From Flavobacteriales bacterium (GTDB lineage: Bacteria > Bacteroidota > Bacteroidia > Flavobacteriales_F > PHOS-HE28), in assembly GCA_016717225.1 (NCBI GenBank), contig JADKGB010000006.1:62001-126000 (forward strand): 64,000 nucleotides of DNA. The letters are read 5' to 3'. Each line of letters starts with the position of its first letter. Positions within the stretch are counted from its first letter, which is position 1. The position numbers and the translations under genes were made by a program. The notes below the pieces were generated by a model that saw only the letters and a program-made list of their open reading frames with translations, was not told where the DNA came from and did no database searches. Shown piece after piece: positions 9,473 through 18,064 of this stretch.

Positions 9473-10132
9473 ATGGAGATCCTGTTGATCGGTAGCGGAA
9501 GTCGCGTGAAAAGCGCGATCGATGTTGTGCATGCCGCTGGTGAACACCGGGTAACGGGTATAGTTGACAATACCTTAAAGCCTGGAGACACGGTGTTCAA
9601 TGTCCCCGCAATGGGCCACTTGGACGATCTGCAGAGCATTTTGGCGAAAACAAGCATACGGCACGTGTTGCTTGTTATCACTGATATCGGAATGCGCATG
9701 AACGCGGCTCAACGCATATCAAGCCTTATCCCGGACCTTCAGTTCATCTCTGCTGTCCATCCAAGTGCTTCTATTGGTCGGGATGTATCGATAGGCACCG
9801 GCACATTGGTTATGGCAGGCGCTGTCATCGAAGCAGGGTCCACCATCGGTGAGCATGTGGTCATTGGCGCCCATGTTTCTATCGGTGCTGACGGGCATAT
9901 TGGTAGTTTCGTGAGCATAGGCGCAGGTGCCGTAATAGCCGAAGCATGTAGCGTGGGCAGTGGGACTTCCATTGGTATTCTAGCGGGCTTGACCAAGGGT
10001 ATGATCGTTGGCACGCATTGCGCCATAGGCACCGGCGCCATGGTCTTGGAAAGTGTTCCAGACCTGCACGTGGCGGTAGGTTCTCCAGCAAAATGCGTTC
10101 GCACCCGGTTGGTTGGCGAACCCAATTTCTAG
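9473..10132 (+). CDS. NeuD/PglD-type sugar O/N-acetyltransferase
   Basis: 219 residues. An N-terminal Rossmann-like nucleotide-sugar-binding domain (MEILLIGSGSRVKSAIDV, HRVTGIVDN) is followed from about residue 95 by a left-handed beta-helix of hexapeptide repeats (IGRDVSIGTGTLVMAG, IGEHVVIGAHVSIGAD, IGSFVSIGAGAVIAE). The layout is that of NeuD/PglD acyltransferases, which acetylate amino or hydroxyl sugars. The ATG at 9473 begins the conserved domain. It stands alone between an empty stretch and a gene remnant and probably decorates the polysaccharide sugar made with the DegT aminotransferase. Confidence 0.85.
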   Translation: MEILLIGSGSRVKSAIDVVHAAGEHRVTGIVDNTLKPGDTVFNVPAMGHLDDLQSILAKTSIRHVLLVITDIGMRMNAAQRISSLIPDLQFISAVHPSASIGRDVSIGTGTLVMAGAVIEAGSTIGEHVVIGAHVSIGADGHIGSFVSIGAGAVIAEACSVGSGTSIGILAGLTKGMIVGTHCAIGTGAMVLESVPDLHVAVGSPAKCVRTRLVGEPNF

Positions 10133-10177
10133 TCGCGCTCGGCATATCCGTTTATCCGAGTACTCCACCCGTCGCAA

Positions 10178-10570
10178 ATGACATCGCACGACGCATACCT
10201 CGATCTTCCACTCACCGCCAATACGCAAGATCTCTACCTCGCTCGCGCAAGCATTCGGAAGGCGCTGAGCTCGGATCTGCCGAAATTCCTCGGCGCTTTT
10301 CTCGATATCGGGAGTGGCTTGCAGCAATATTTCAGACTCCTGAACGCGGCTCCTTCATGTGTGGAACAGTGCAAAAGTCTCAATACCCTGCGCGATACAT
10401 CGGGCGCCATTTGGCAGCAGAAACTGGGCACCGCATATCGTCGGGTCGTCGAGTTGATGGCGGGCGGAATGCTACGCTTGATCTGTTATGCGCAGGAAGT
10501 CTGGTGGGCACTGAGCACCGCGGACCGTCCCCGCATGTCCATCTTTGACCCTGTGATCCGTACCAAGTAA
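10178..10570 (+). pseudogene. Chimeric remnant: methyltransferase start joined to sulfotransferase end
   Basis: An open frame of 130 residues with two unrelated halves. Residues 1 to about 52 (LYLARASIRKAL, FLGAFLDIGSGLQQYFRLL) look like the N-terminus of a class I SAM methyltransferase ending at its glycine-rich motif I. From about residue 65 (SLNTLRDTSGAIWQQKLG, MAGGMLRLICYAQEVWWAL, DRPRM) it matches the C-terminus of the sulfotransferase at 8128 (LNALRNQPDRIWQEKM, MAGGLLRELGYAEKGWWAI, DRLQM). Neither half has a complete active site. The simplest reading is an internal deletion that fused two former neighbours in frame. It may still be translated, but it should not have either activity. Confidence 0.65.
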
Positions 10571-10623
10571 AGAGCGGTCACACTTCGATCTATTGGGGGA
10601 GTCCCCCATCAAGAGCGCTTGCT

Positions 10624-11736
10624 ATGATCACCGACCTTGCACCGATGCCTAACCACGTAAAGATCAGCGTCACCCGCAGCTTCCTTCCGCCGAAAGCGGA
10701 GTTCGACAAGCGGCTCGCGGACATTTGGGCCAGCTACCACCTCACCAACAACGGCCCGCAGGTGCAGGAGTTGGAAGGGCGCTTGAAGGACATGCTAGGT
10801 GCCGAGCACTTCTTCTTCATGGGCAATGGCACCATCGCCCTGCAGATCGCCATACGCGCGCTTGACTTGATAGGCGAGGTGATCACCACCCCGTTCAGCT
10901 ATGTGGCCAGCACCACGAGCATCCTTTGGGAACGGTGTGTACCGGTCTATGCGGACATCGACCCGGCTACCTGCTGCATCGATCCAGCCCGCATCGAGGA
11001 GCGGATCACCCCGCGCACCTCGGCCATTCTCGCCACGCACGTATACGGATTAGCGTGCGATGTGGAAGCGATCCAAGCCATCGCCGACAAGCACGGCCTG
11101 AAAGTGATCTACGACGGCGCGCATGCGTTCGGCAGCACCTATAAGGGCCGTTCTCTGATGACCTTCGGCGACATCACAACCGGCAGCTTCCACGCCACCA
11201 AGATCTTCCACACCGTGGAGGGCGGCTGTATCGTGGCCAAGGATCCCGAGGTCGCGCGCCGGGTCCTGCTGATGCGCCAGTTCGGCCACTCGTACGACGA
11301 CCATTTCCTCGCGGGGGTGAACGGCAAGAACAGCGAGTTCCACGCGGCCATGGGTCTGTGCGTGCTGGATCACTTCCCAGAGATCATGGCCGATCGCGCA
11401 GAGCAGTGGCTGCACTACGCGGGTGCTCTCTCCCACCTCCCAGCATGTCGTGTGCTCGTGCCAGATAGCCGATTGAAATACAACCACAGCTATTTCCCGT
11501 TGCTGTTCGTTGACTACGCGACTATGGCGCGCGCGCAGGCTGCCCTGTTGGTGGAAGACATCCTGCCACGCCGCTATTTCTACCCTTCGCTGGACCAGCT
11601 ACCCTACCTGCAGGACCCTGCGCCCTGCCCGGTATCGCGTCACATCGCCGAAAGCGTGCTCTGCTTGCCCCTGTACCATGGATTGGCCGTTGAGGACCGG
11701 GATCGGGTGATACGCATCATACGGGAAGCTCTGTGA
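10624..11736 (+). CDS. DegT/DnrJ/EryC1/StrS-family sugar aminotransferase
   Basis: PLP-dependent aminotransferase acting on a keto-sugar nucleotide, 370 residues. Visible features are the substrate/PLP block LTNNGPQVQELEGRL, FFMGNGTIALQ, ITTPFSYVASTTS, the DGAHAFG region that carries the PLP-ring aspartate, and the Schiff-base lysine in SFHATKIFHTVEGG (about residue 193). It would produce an amino sugar such as a 3- or 4-amino-deoxyhexose; the exact sugar cannot be read from the sequence. A second ATG eight codons in (PNHVKISVTRS) is an equally plausible start. It overlaps the WbqC gene by four bases (GTGA). Confidence 0.9.
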   Translation: MITDLAPMPNHVKISVTRSFLPPKAEFDKRLADIWASYHLTNNGPQVQELEGRLKDMLGAEHFFFMGNGTIALQIAIRALDLIGEVITTPFSYVASTTSILWERCVPVYADIDPATCCIDPARIEERITPRTSAILATHVYGLACDVEAIQAIADKHGLKVIYDGAHAFGSTYKGRSLMTFGDITTGSFHATKIFHTVEGGCIVAKDPEVARRVLLMRQFGHSYDDHFLAGVNGKNSEFHAAMGLCVLDHFPEIMADRAEQWLHYAGALSHLPACRVLVPDSRLKYNHSYFPLLFVDYATMARAQAALLVEDILPRRYFYPSLDQLPYLQDPAPCPVSRHIAESVLCLPLYHGLAVEDRDRVIRIIREAL

Positions 11737-12488
11737 AACGGGTAGCGATCATGCAGCCGTATGTGTTCCCCTACTTGGGGTACTACCAACTGCTGCATGC
11801 CGCGGACGACTTCGTTCTCTTCGATGACGTGAACTTCATCAAGAAAGGCTGGATCAACCGCAACCGTATCCGCTTGAACGGGGCGGCCTTCACGTTCACC
11901 ATCCCGATCCAAGGCATGAGCCAGAACGCGACCATACGCGATTCGATAATCGGCAAGGATGACGGATGGAAAAGCAAGTTGCTCGCGAACCTGAAGCAGG
12001 CCTATCGCAAGTCACCTGGCTTCATTGTCCATTATCCAGCCATCGAAGCCTTGATCCAGGATGCAGAAGGCCCCATCTCGGAACTGGCCGCAGCGAGCAT
12101 ACGATATGTCGCACAATATGCTGGTCTTTCCACACGCATCCACTTCTCCAGTTCCATCGGTCTGCCCACCGAAGTCAAAGGCCAAGAACGCATCCTCGCG
12201 GTCGCCGCACACCACGAGGCCACACGCTACATCAACCCGATCAACGGCGCCGCGCTATACAGTGAGGAACGCTTCGCGCAAGCCGGTATGGAACTGCGGT
12301 TCCTGCGCATGGACGGTTCGCTCCACTATCCGCAGCCAGGCCCGGCACCCTTCCTCCAGGGCCTGTCCATGATCGATGTGCTCATGAACACGGATCGAGA
12401 AGCATTGCTCGGCCTGTTCGGGCGCTATAGCCTGCTCGCAAAGGCTGAAGTTCCAATGGACGCCTTGCCCGATCCCGCTGACGTATGA
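11733..12488 (+). CDS. WbqC-like family protein
   Basis: 251 residues opening with VAIMQPYVFPYLGYYQLLHA and FVLFDDVNFIKKGWINRNRI, the hallmark of the WbqC family found in O-antigen and capsule clusters next to DegT aminotransferases. The biochemical role of the family is not well defined; an acyl- or aminoacyl-transfer step on an amino sugar has been suggested. The start is GTG, overlapping the preceding stop. Its own stop overlaps the next ATG, so DegT, WbqC and the glycosyltransferase form a coupled trio. Confidence 0.85.
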   Translation: MKRVAIMQPYVFPYLGYYQLLHAADDFVLFDDVNFIKKGWINRNRIRLNGAAFTFTIPIQGMSQNATIRDSIIGKDDGWKSKLLANLKQAYRKSPGFIVHYPAIEALIQDAEGPISELAAASIRYVAQYAGLSTRIHFSSSIGLPTEVKGQERILAVAAHHEATRYINPINGAALYSEERFAQAGMELRFLRMDGSLHYPQPGPAPFLQGLSMIDVLMNTDREALLGLFGRYSLLAKAEVPMDALPDPADV

Positions 12489-13465
12489 CGCGGCTCGAGG
12501 TATTGATGCCGACATACCGGCATGCGGCCTTTGTGGAACAAGCCATTGAAAGTGTGCTCTGCCAGAGGCTGCGCGATGTGGAGGTCGTGCTGCTCATCAG
12601 CGACGATGGTAGCGACGATGACACGCCCACGATCCTTCAGCGGTATGCGCAGCGTTACCCGGATCGCATTCGGCTGCGGCTGCGCGATCCCGCCACCAAG
12701 AACGATCAGCACGAAGATCTTCCGGGGCGGCAAACCCTCATTAACCACTATCGGTGGGCTACTGCGGAGTTCATAGGCCTTCTTGAAGGTGATGACTACT
12801 TCATCGATGCGGACAAACTGCAGATCCAAGTGGATCACCTGCGAGCAAATCCGGAGCTGAGCTTTTGCTCAACGAACGCCTACAACGAGTATGAAGGCAA
12901 CCGGCGAGTGGACTATGTCCGCGGCTGGCTGGGCGGGGCCTTTCCGCAAGGAACGCTTACGCAAAGCGATATCGTAGCGAAGAACTTCGTTCCTACAGCC
13001 GGGGTGGTCTATCGGCTGGACCGCTTCAAGGAGATCCCCGCACCATTCCACACGGTAGCCGCACTTGATTGGATCCTGTACATCGCCCTGACTGACCATG
13101 GTGGCTTCCAGCTATTGGACCGGTTCAGTGCGGTGCGGCGTGTACACGCTGGCGGCGTGATCAGTATGAAGGATCTCTTGGTGAAGATCGACCGGAGCCT
13201 TCATCAGTTGACCGAGGTCGACGGAATGACGTCCGGCCGCTATAGGACAACCACCGATCAACGGCGGATAGAGCTCTGCCGAATGGCCATACAACATGCG
13301 GTCGATACCAAAGAACCAGAACGGGGAAGCCCCTACCTCGCCCTGCTGAAGGAATCCCGGAGCTTGCGAGCAGGCACCACGCTGCGAGAGCGTTTTCGGG
13401 CTGAATTGCTGGTGAACTATCCAAAATTCGCCCGTTTGATACATTCTTGGAAAGGCGGTGACTGA
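12485..13465 (+). CDS. Family 2 glycosyltransferase
   Basis: 326 residues. The GT-A core starts with LEVLMPTYRHAAFVEQAIES, has LLISDDGSDDDTP and the DxD-type GLLEGDDYFID, then an acceptor-side region (VPTAGVVYRLDRFKEIP, LDWILYIALTDHGGF). It transfers an activated sugar to the growing repeat unit at the cytoplasmic face. It overlaps the WbqC stop by four bases, so it probably handles the amino sugar made by that pair. No membrane helix is evident. The 246 bases that follow it contain no supported gene. Confidence 0.9.
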   Translation: MTRLEVLMPTYRHAAFVEQAIESVLCQRLRDVEVVLLISDDGSDDDTPTILQRYAQRYPDRIRLRLRDPATKNDQHEDLPGRQTLINHYRWATAEFIGLLEGDDYFIDADKLQIQVDHLRANPELSFCSTNAYNEYEGNRRVDYVRGWLGGAFPQGTLTQSDIVAKNFVPTAGVVYRLDRFKEIPAPFHTVAALDWILYIALTDHGGFQLLDRFSAVRRVHAGGVISMKDLLVKIDRSLHQLTEVDGMTSGRYRTTTDQRRIELCRMAIQHAVDTKEPERGSPYLALLKESRSLRAGTTLRERFRAELLVNYPKFARLIHSWKGGD

Positions 13466-13711
13466 ATACCGGCCATCATCGCTCCTTGACGCAAATTCGT
13501 AGGCAATGGGGAGCGAGGTGATCCGAATAGCCCCTCAATGAACGATCTTTCGGGCATGAAATCGATCGTAGTTGGCAATGTGGTGCAACGCCTCATTCAA
13601 CCGGTCGATCGGTACCTCACCAGACACGACCACATAACCCGGCCCCAAGAGCAGCCGCATGATCACCGGCACGCCATTAAGGCGGTGAAATAGGCACGCC
13701 CCTCGCACCGC

Positions 13712-14815
13712 ATGCGCCTTTGTATCGTTTCCCCCAACCGCAACGCGTGGAGCGAGACCTTCATCGCCAACCACATCGCGCACTTACCGCAGGTTGTGCT
13801 CACGCTCACAGATGGGCACCTGCCCAAACGCGATGCGGAAGGCCAGCCCCTGTTGGCCCCCACTCTATTAAAGCGGATGTTACAGCGCATGCGCAAGGCC
13901 GATCCAACCGAATTGCTGGTCGGTGCGATCGTACGCCGCTTGCAGCATCACCGGGTGCAACTGGTGCTCGCGGAATACGGCCCCACAGGTGAAGCTTTGT
14001 TGGATGCCTGCCAGCGCGCACGGATCCCGCTGGCCGTTCACTTTCACGGGATCGATGCGTTCCACACCAAACTGTTGCGCGACAATGGCAACTACCACCG
14101 CATCTTCCAACACGCGGTGGCCATCGTGGTGGTGAGCCGCGAGATGGAGCGGCAGTTGCTCGACCTGGGTTGCCCGCGTGCCAAACTGCATTACAATTGC
14201 TACGGCATCGAAGTGGACCGCTTCCACCCCGCTGATGTTGCCCGCACGCCGAAGCGGTTCCTCTCCGTGGGCCGCTTCGTGGACAAGAAAGCACCTCACC
14301 TCTCGCTGCTGGCCTTCCACCAAGCCTGGCAGCGCGACCCGGAACTTCGGCTCACCATGGCGGGCGAGGGCCCTCTGTGGGAAAGCACCAAGCAGCTCGC
14401 GCTCGCGCAAGGCCTCGGTGATGCCGTGGAATTCCCGGGCGTGATCACTAGTGACCAAGTGGCCGAGCGTATGCGTCTAGTGCGTGGTTTCGTACAGCAC
14501 AGTGTGATCACAGCTGACAATGATCATGAAGGCACACCTCTCAGTATCCTGGAGGCCATGGCCAGTGGCTTGCCCATCATCTCCACGCTCCACGCTGGCA
14601 TACCCGATGTAGTGGAACATGGCGTGAACGGTCTGCTTTGCGCCGAACGCGATATCCAGGCCATGGCGACCCACATGAACCAGTTGGCGGACGATGCCGA
14701 CCTTGCACACCGCTTAGGTCTTGCTGGCCGTGCGCGGGTGGAGCAGCATCACCGCTTGGAGCAGAGCCTGGAGGCCCTCTCGACCATCCTTCGGAAGGCC
14801 AAAGGCCCGGACTAG
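13712..14815 (+). CDS. Family 4 glycosyltransferase (GT-B)
   Basis: 367 residues with a retaining GT-B architecture. The N-terminal acceptor domain starts MRLCIVSPNRNAWSETFIAN. The C-terminal donor domain includes FLSVGRFVDKKAPHL, LTMAGEGPLW, VEFPGVITSDQVAERM and the EX7E-type EGTPLSILEAMASGLPI. It uses a nucleotide sugar to extend the polysaccharide. It stands alone after a 246-base gap and faces the minus-strand methyltransferase operon, with an inverted repeat between them. Confidence 0.9.
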   Translation: MRLCIVSPNRNAWSETFIANHIAHLPQVVLTLTDGHLPKRDAEGQPLLAPTLLKRMLQRMRKADPTELLVGAIVRRLQHHRVQLVLAEYGPTGEALLDACQRARIPLAVHFHGIDAFHTKLLRDNGNYHRIFQHAVAIVVVSREMERQLLDLGCPRAKLHYNCYGIEVDRFHPADVARTPKRFLSVGRFVDKKAPHLSLLAFHQAWQRDPELRLTMAGEGPLWESTKQLALAQGLGDAVEFPGVITSDQVAERMRLVRGFVQHSVITADNDHEGTPLSILEAMASGLPIISTLHAGIPDVVEHGVNGLLCAERDIQAMATHMNQLADDADLAHRLGLAGRARVEQHHRLEQSLEALSTILRKAKGPD

Positions 14816-14844
14816 CTCCCCGTCGCTACGCTTCCCATAGGCGC

Positions 14845-14897
14845 TTTCCCCTCCTTGGGGACAGCGAGCCGTTGTGGTGGGATCGCGGGAGGGGAAA
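14845..14897. terminator. Inverted repeat between convergent genes, possible bidirectional terminator
   Basis: Two exact 10-base arms, TTTCCCCTCC at 14845-14854 and GGAGGGGAAA at 14888-14897, are separated by 33 bases. They lie between the convergent ends of the glycosyltransferase (+) and TylF methyltransferase (-). The long loop and lack of a good T run make intrinsic termination only one possibility; a dispersed intergenic palindrome is the other. Confidence 0.4.
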
Positions 14898-14916
14898 CAG
14901 CATAGATCGTTATCCC

Positions 14917-15678
14917 TTAGAGCTTCACGAACACGGCATGTCCGTTCACGTTGTGCAGGAAGCGCGCATCAGGTCGATCGATGGCATTACACAGTTCCGT
15001 CACGCCCTCGCATCCCCAGAAGCCGTAGTCGTCGAAGACCACCGCGCCACCGGAAGCCATGCGCGGCCACACCTCATCGAAGATGTCTTTCGCGGAAGCG
15101 TATGTATCCACGTCGATGTGGCACAGCTTGAGGGGAGTATCGCCCAGAACCGTGCGATCGATCTCGTCCGGATAGATGCCTACGAGAAAAGAGACATTGT
15201 CTGCGCCCAGATCCGCAAGCAAGGCCTTCACTGTATCGATGGTGGTATCCGCATGCTCACCGCCTTTGTAGTTGGTGTCCTTCTCCCCGGCCTTCACGAC
15301 GCCTTTGAACGTATCCGCCAGGAAGACACGGGTACCTGATGAGAAGAGCTGTGCGGCTTTGGCCATAAGGCCGCCGGTGCCCCCGCGCCACACGCCAACT
15401 TCCAGGATGTTACCGGGCACATGCTTGCCACGCTCCACCAATTGCCAGAGTTCGAAGCAACGGTAAACATCCACCAGTGTATTGTGGCGGATGCGTTCGT
15501 AGGCTTCGCGGAACGCCACATTATCCAGCCAGGGACTGTAGGTAGCGTGTGAGAGAATGTGCTGATGGGAGATGCCCGGTGTCTTGGTGGATAGGCGCAC
15601 CTCGCGGATGGCGGCCAGTTGCTTCTTGTAGAAAGTCACCAGCTGTGTGGTGAAGTCATCGGCGTATTTCGTGGACAT
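14917..15678 (-). CDS. TylF/MycF-family O-methyltransferase
   Basis: 253 residues. The SAM-binding motif is NILEVGVWRGGTGGLMAKAA (about 90-109). The acidic metal-binding region is CHIDVDTYASAKDIFDE, followed by GGAVVFDDYGFWGCEGVT. These match TylF/macrocin O-methyltransferases, which methylate sugar hydroxyls with SAM and a divalent metal. It is the last gene of a minus-strand operon, five bases after the FkbM gene, inside the glycan cluster, so a methylated sugar or end cap is likely. A terminal methyl could be what the Wzt C-terminal domain reads. Confidence 0.85.
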   Translation of the reverse strand: MSTKYADDFTTQLVTFYKKQLAAIREVRLSTKTPGISHQHILSHATYSPWLDNVAFREAYERIRHNTLVDVYRCFELWQLVERGKHVPGNILEVGVWRGGTGGLMAKAAQLFSSGTRVFLADTFKGVVKAGEKDTNYKGGEHADTTIDTVKALLADLGADNVSFLVGIYPDEIDRTVLGDTPLKLCHIDVDTYASAKDIFDEVWPRMASGGAVVFDDYGFWGCEGVTELCNAIDRPDARFLHNVNGHAVFVKL

Positions 15679-15683
15679 GGGTA

Positions 15684-16772
15684 TCAGATGAAGTACATCA
15701 CGGTCTCATAAACACCCTCGCTGTAATGGCGCAGGTACACACGGTAGTCCGGCCTGATGGCCATCACCTGTTGCGGAATGCGCCAAAAGTGGCTCTGGTC
15801 GTGGTACACACAGACAGCGAGCACCGGTCTTTGGGTACGGATGATGTTCCGGGCGCCTTCGATCGCTTCGGGCTCCGCTCCTTCGATGTCCAGTTTCAGC
15901 ATACCCACGGGTGCATCACCGAGCTCATCGTCCAAGCCGCAGGTCAACACCTCGATGTCGCCGCTCGCGCTCAGGCCGTTCGCGCTGCCCGCGCCGGAGG
16001 TGAAACGCAAGGTCTTCCGCTCGTTGAGGATGGCGAACGGATGGAAATGGGTATGGGCCTGGCCGCTGAGCGTGTGCTTCGCGTTGACCATGCTGCTCGG
16101 GAACGGCTCGAACACGTCCACGCGCTCATAGGCCGGTTGGCGCTCGATGAACTGCAGGGCGGTCTTGCCATCGAACGATCCGCCATCCACAAAGGAGTGG
16201 ATAGTACCAAGATCGATGAAGGGCTCCCAGTACTGTTCGTGCAGGTGGTACGTGAGCGAGCCGCTCAGCGCATCGTTCGCGTAGCGGAAATGCAGCAGGT
16301 CATCCAACTCAGTGCGCGACCGGTCATCCGCCAGCACCCCGCGCAACCACGCGTATTCGGCCAAGTGCGCATCGATGTCGGCTACGTTGTTGTCCCAAAA
16401 GGGAATGGGGAACCGTTTGGGGTCAGCGAGGTTCAGTTGGTAGTAGTTGGCCGTATCCTCTACACCGGCCGCGCGAAGTAGGCGATCCACCGTCTTGGGT
16501 CGGCCTTCCACCACGCACCCGATCACCGTGGCGGCCTTGGGCACATCGGCCAGCGCGACCACAGGCGCATCCGCGAAACGCTGCCCGGCCTTGTGGTCAT
16601 CGATGAAGATGATGCGGTGATTGCCGCGTGAGTACGCATGTTCCGCCACGCGGGTAGCATAGGTAGTGGTACCGAAAAGGTAGACGTGCACACCGCCGTT
16701 CAACAGCCCGAGCGCGCGCTCACCAATGCGCAATTGCACTGCCCGTTCGTCTTGGGATCGTTGGATGTTCAT
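15684..16772 (-). CDS. FkbM-family methyltransferase with N-terminal extension
   Basis: 362 residues. The C-terminal half holds the FkbM fold: GGSFDGKTALQFIE, RVDVFEPFPSSMVNAK, LKLDIEGAEPEAIEGARNII and VLAVCVYHDQSHFWRIPQ, the usual SAM-dependent O-methyltransferase layout. The first 150 or so residues (VYLFGTTTYATRVAEHA, HRIIFIDDHKAG) resemble a Rossmann-like nucleotide-sugar-binding module like those seen in sugar-modifying enzymes. Its ATG overlaps the stop of the ATP-grasp/HAD gene. It likely methylates a sugar of the cluster's product. Confidence 0.82.
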   Translation of the reverse strand: MNIQRSQDERAVQLRIGERALGLLNGGVHVYLFGTTTYATRVAEHAYSRGNHRIIFIDDHKAGQRFADAPVVALADVPKAATVIGCVVEGRPKTVDRLLRAAGVEDTANYYQLNLADPKRFPIPFWDNNVADIDAHLAEYAWLRGVLADDRSRTELDDLLHFRYANDALSGSLTYHLHEQYWEPFIDLGTIHSFVDGGSFDGKTALQFIERQPAYERVDVFEPFPSSMVNAKHTLSGQAHTHFHPFAILNERKTLRFTSGAGSANGLSASGDIEVLTCGLDDELGDAPVGMLKLDIEGAEPEAIEGARNIIRTQRPVLAVCVYHDQSHFWRIPQQVMAIRPDYRVYLRHYSEGVYETVMYFI

Positions 16773-18064
16773 GCGTGATGGTCGATCAAGGCGGCGATGG
16801 CGTCCACATCGAACACCGGAATGCCGCGGCGTTGCGCCACGTCCGCTCGTTCGCTATGGGCATTGTCGATGAAGATGGCCCCACCACCCGCTTGGATGTG
16901 GTCGCTCTTACGCTCATCGCTTCGCAAATGGATGATGTCGTGGAAAAGGTTCTCGGCAATGCGCTGTTCGGCCAGTGTAGCACGTAGGTCCTTCTCGTGT
17001 TTGGTGATCAGCACCAGGCGTTTGCCGTGGGCATGGCATTGGTACGCGAACTGGATGGCCGGGCCATGCACGTGGCCGTTCATGAGCAAGGTATCATCGA
17101 AGTCCAGGTACACCGTGTCATATTCCAGCGACAGCCGGTACTTGGGCGTAAGGGCGCGATCCATCAGCGCCTCGAACCCTTGGGGTGCTACCTGCACATC
17201 CTTGTCCAACGCGTCGTAGAGGGCAAGCAAGGGCAGGTTCACACCGAAGGCGCGGTGCAGACCCATGCTGCTGGCGGTGCGCGTGCTCACTTCCAACAAC
17301 TTCAATGCACCGGTGCGATCGCGCTTCACTTGGAAGAACCACAGACCGCGCAAGGCGATGTGCCCGTTGATCGCGTCGGCCAACGGCCGGAACTCCGCTT
17401 CCGCGACGCGCCGCGTGCGCACACTGATACCGGCGAGCACCCGCTCCCGCGTGCGCGGGCCTACATCGCGCAAGCGCCCATGCCGGTCCGTGAAACACTC
17501 CACGGTGAACTCTTCGCCGGGCAAGTACTCAGATACCAGGTAGTCCGCTCGCACATGCGCCGCGAAGAAGCGGTCGTACGCTGACCGGTCGCCGAGCAGC
17601 GCTGCACCCTTGCCGCCCTCTCCTACATCCGGCTTGGCGAACAGCGGGAATCGCTCTGCAGCAGGATCATCACCCGCCAATGGCGGACACATGCCCAACT
17701 CTTCCAATGCCGCCTGCATCGCCAACTTGCTGCGGCACAGCCGGGCGGTCCCCGCCGGGGATCCGACTATGCGTGCGCTCAGCGAAGGTTGTAGCTGCGC
17801 CAAGGCCTCGGCCACGGTATCGTGGCATGGAAAGATCGCGTCCACCGTGTGCTCGGCGATAAGGGCCCGCAATCTCTCGGCGAAGCCTGCCACGTGCACA
17901 TTCCCAAGGCCCTCGATACGGTGTTGAAAGCAGAGTTCCGCATGGTCGCTTCGGCTCGAGGCTCCCAGCACGCGCACATTCACCACGTTCTTCAGCGCGT
18001 ACCAGACCTCCAGGGAGCTTTCCGCCCCGCTGGGGTATACAAGCACGTTGATAGGGCGGTCCAT
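16769..18064 (-). CDS. ATP-grasp and HAD-domain fusion protein
   Basis: 431 residues with two enzymatic modules. Residues 1 to about 300 form an ATP-grasp ligase of the carbamoyl-phosphate-synthase-like type. There is a pre-ATP-grasp Rossmann domain (INVLVYPSGAESSLEVWYAL, TVDAIFPCHDTVAEAL), then FPLFAKPDVGEGGKGA, YLVSEYLPGEEFTVECF and WFFQVKRDRTGALKLLEVSTR for ATP and metal binding. Residues from about 318 form a HAD domain: motif I YLDFDDTLL, motif II LITKHE, a lysine in DERKSDHI and motif IV AIFIDNAHSERAD. It is first in the operon with FkbM and TylF. The substrate is unknown; ligation of an amino or carboxyl group onto a sugar plus phosphate removal is one possibility. Confidence 0.8.
   Translation of the reverse strand: MDRPINVLVYPSGAESSLEVWYALKNVVNVRVLGASSRSDHAELCFQHRIEGLGNVHVAGFAERLRALIAEHTVDAIFPCHDTVAEALAQLQPSLSARIVGSPAGTARLCRSKLAMQAALEELGMCPPLAGDDPAAERFPLFAKPDVGEGGKGAALLGDRSAYDRFFAAHVRADYLVSEYLPGEEFTVECFTDRHGRLRDVGPRTRERVLAGISVRTRRVAEAEFRPLADAINGHIALRGLWFFQVKRDRTGALKLLEVSTRTASSMGLHRAFGVNLPLLALYDALDKDVQVAPQGFEALMDRALTPKYRLSLEYDTVYLDFDDTLLMNGHVHGPAIQFAYQCHAHGKRLVLITKHEKDLRATLAEQRIAENLFHDIIHLRSDERKSDHIQAGGGAIFIDNAHSERADVAQRRGIPVFDVDAIAALIDHHA

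Noticed and set aside
10178..10570. A functional small methyltransferase
   Set aside because: The sequence stops at motif I and then switches to sulfotransferase-like residues; the rest of the methyltransferase fold is missing.
13535..13660. Possible 41-residue minus-strand protein (MRLLLGPGYVVVSGEVPIDR start)
   Set aside because: The residues look somewhat protein-like, but there is no ribosome site, no homolog recognised, and it lies in a 246-base gap between plus-strand genes; too weak to call.
14638..15339. 233-residue plus-strand open frame
   Set aside because: It is antisense to the TylF methyltransferase and overlaps the end of the glycosyltransferase in another frame.
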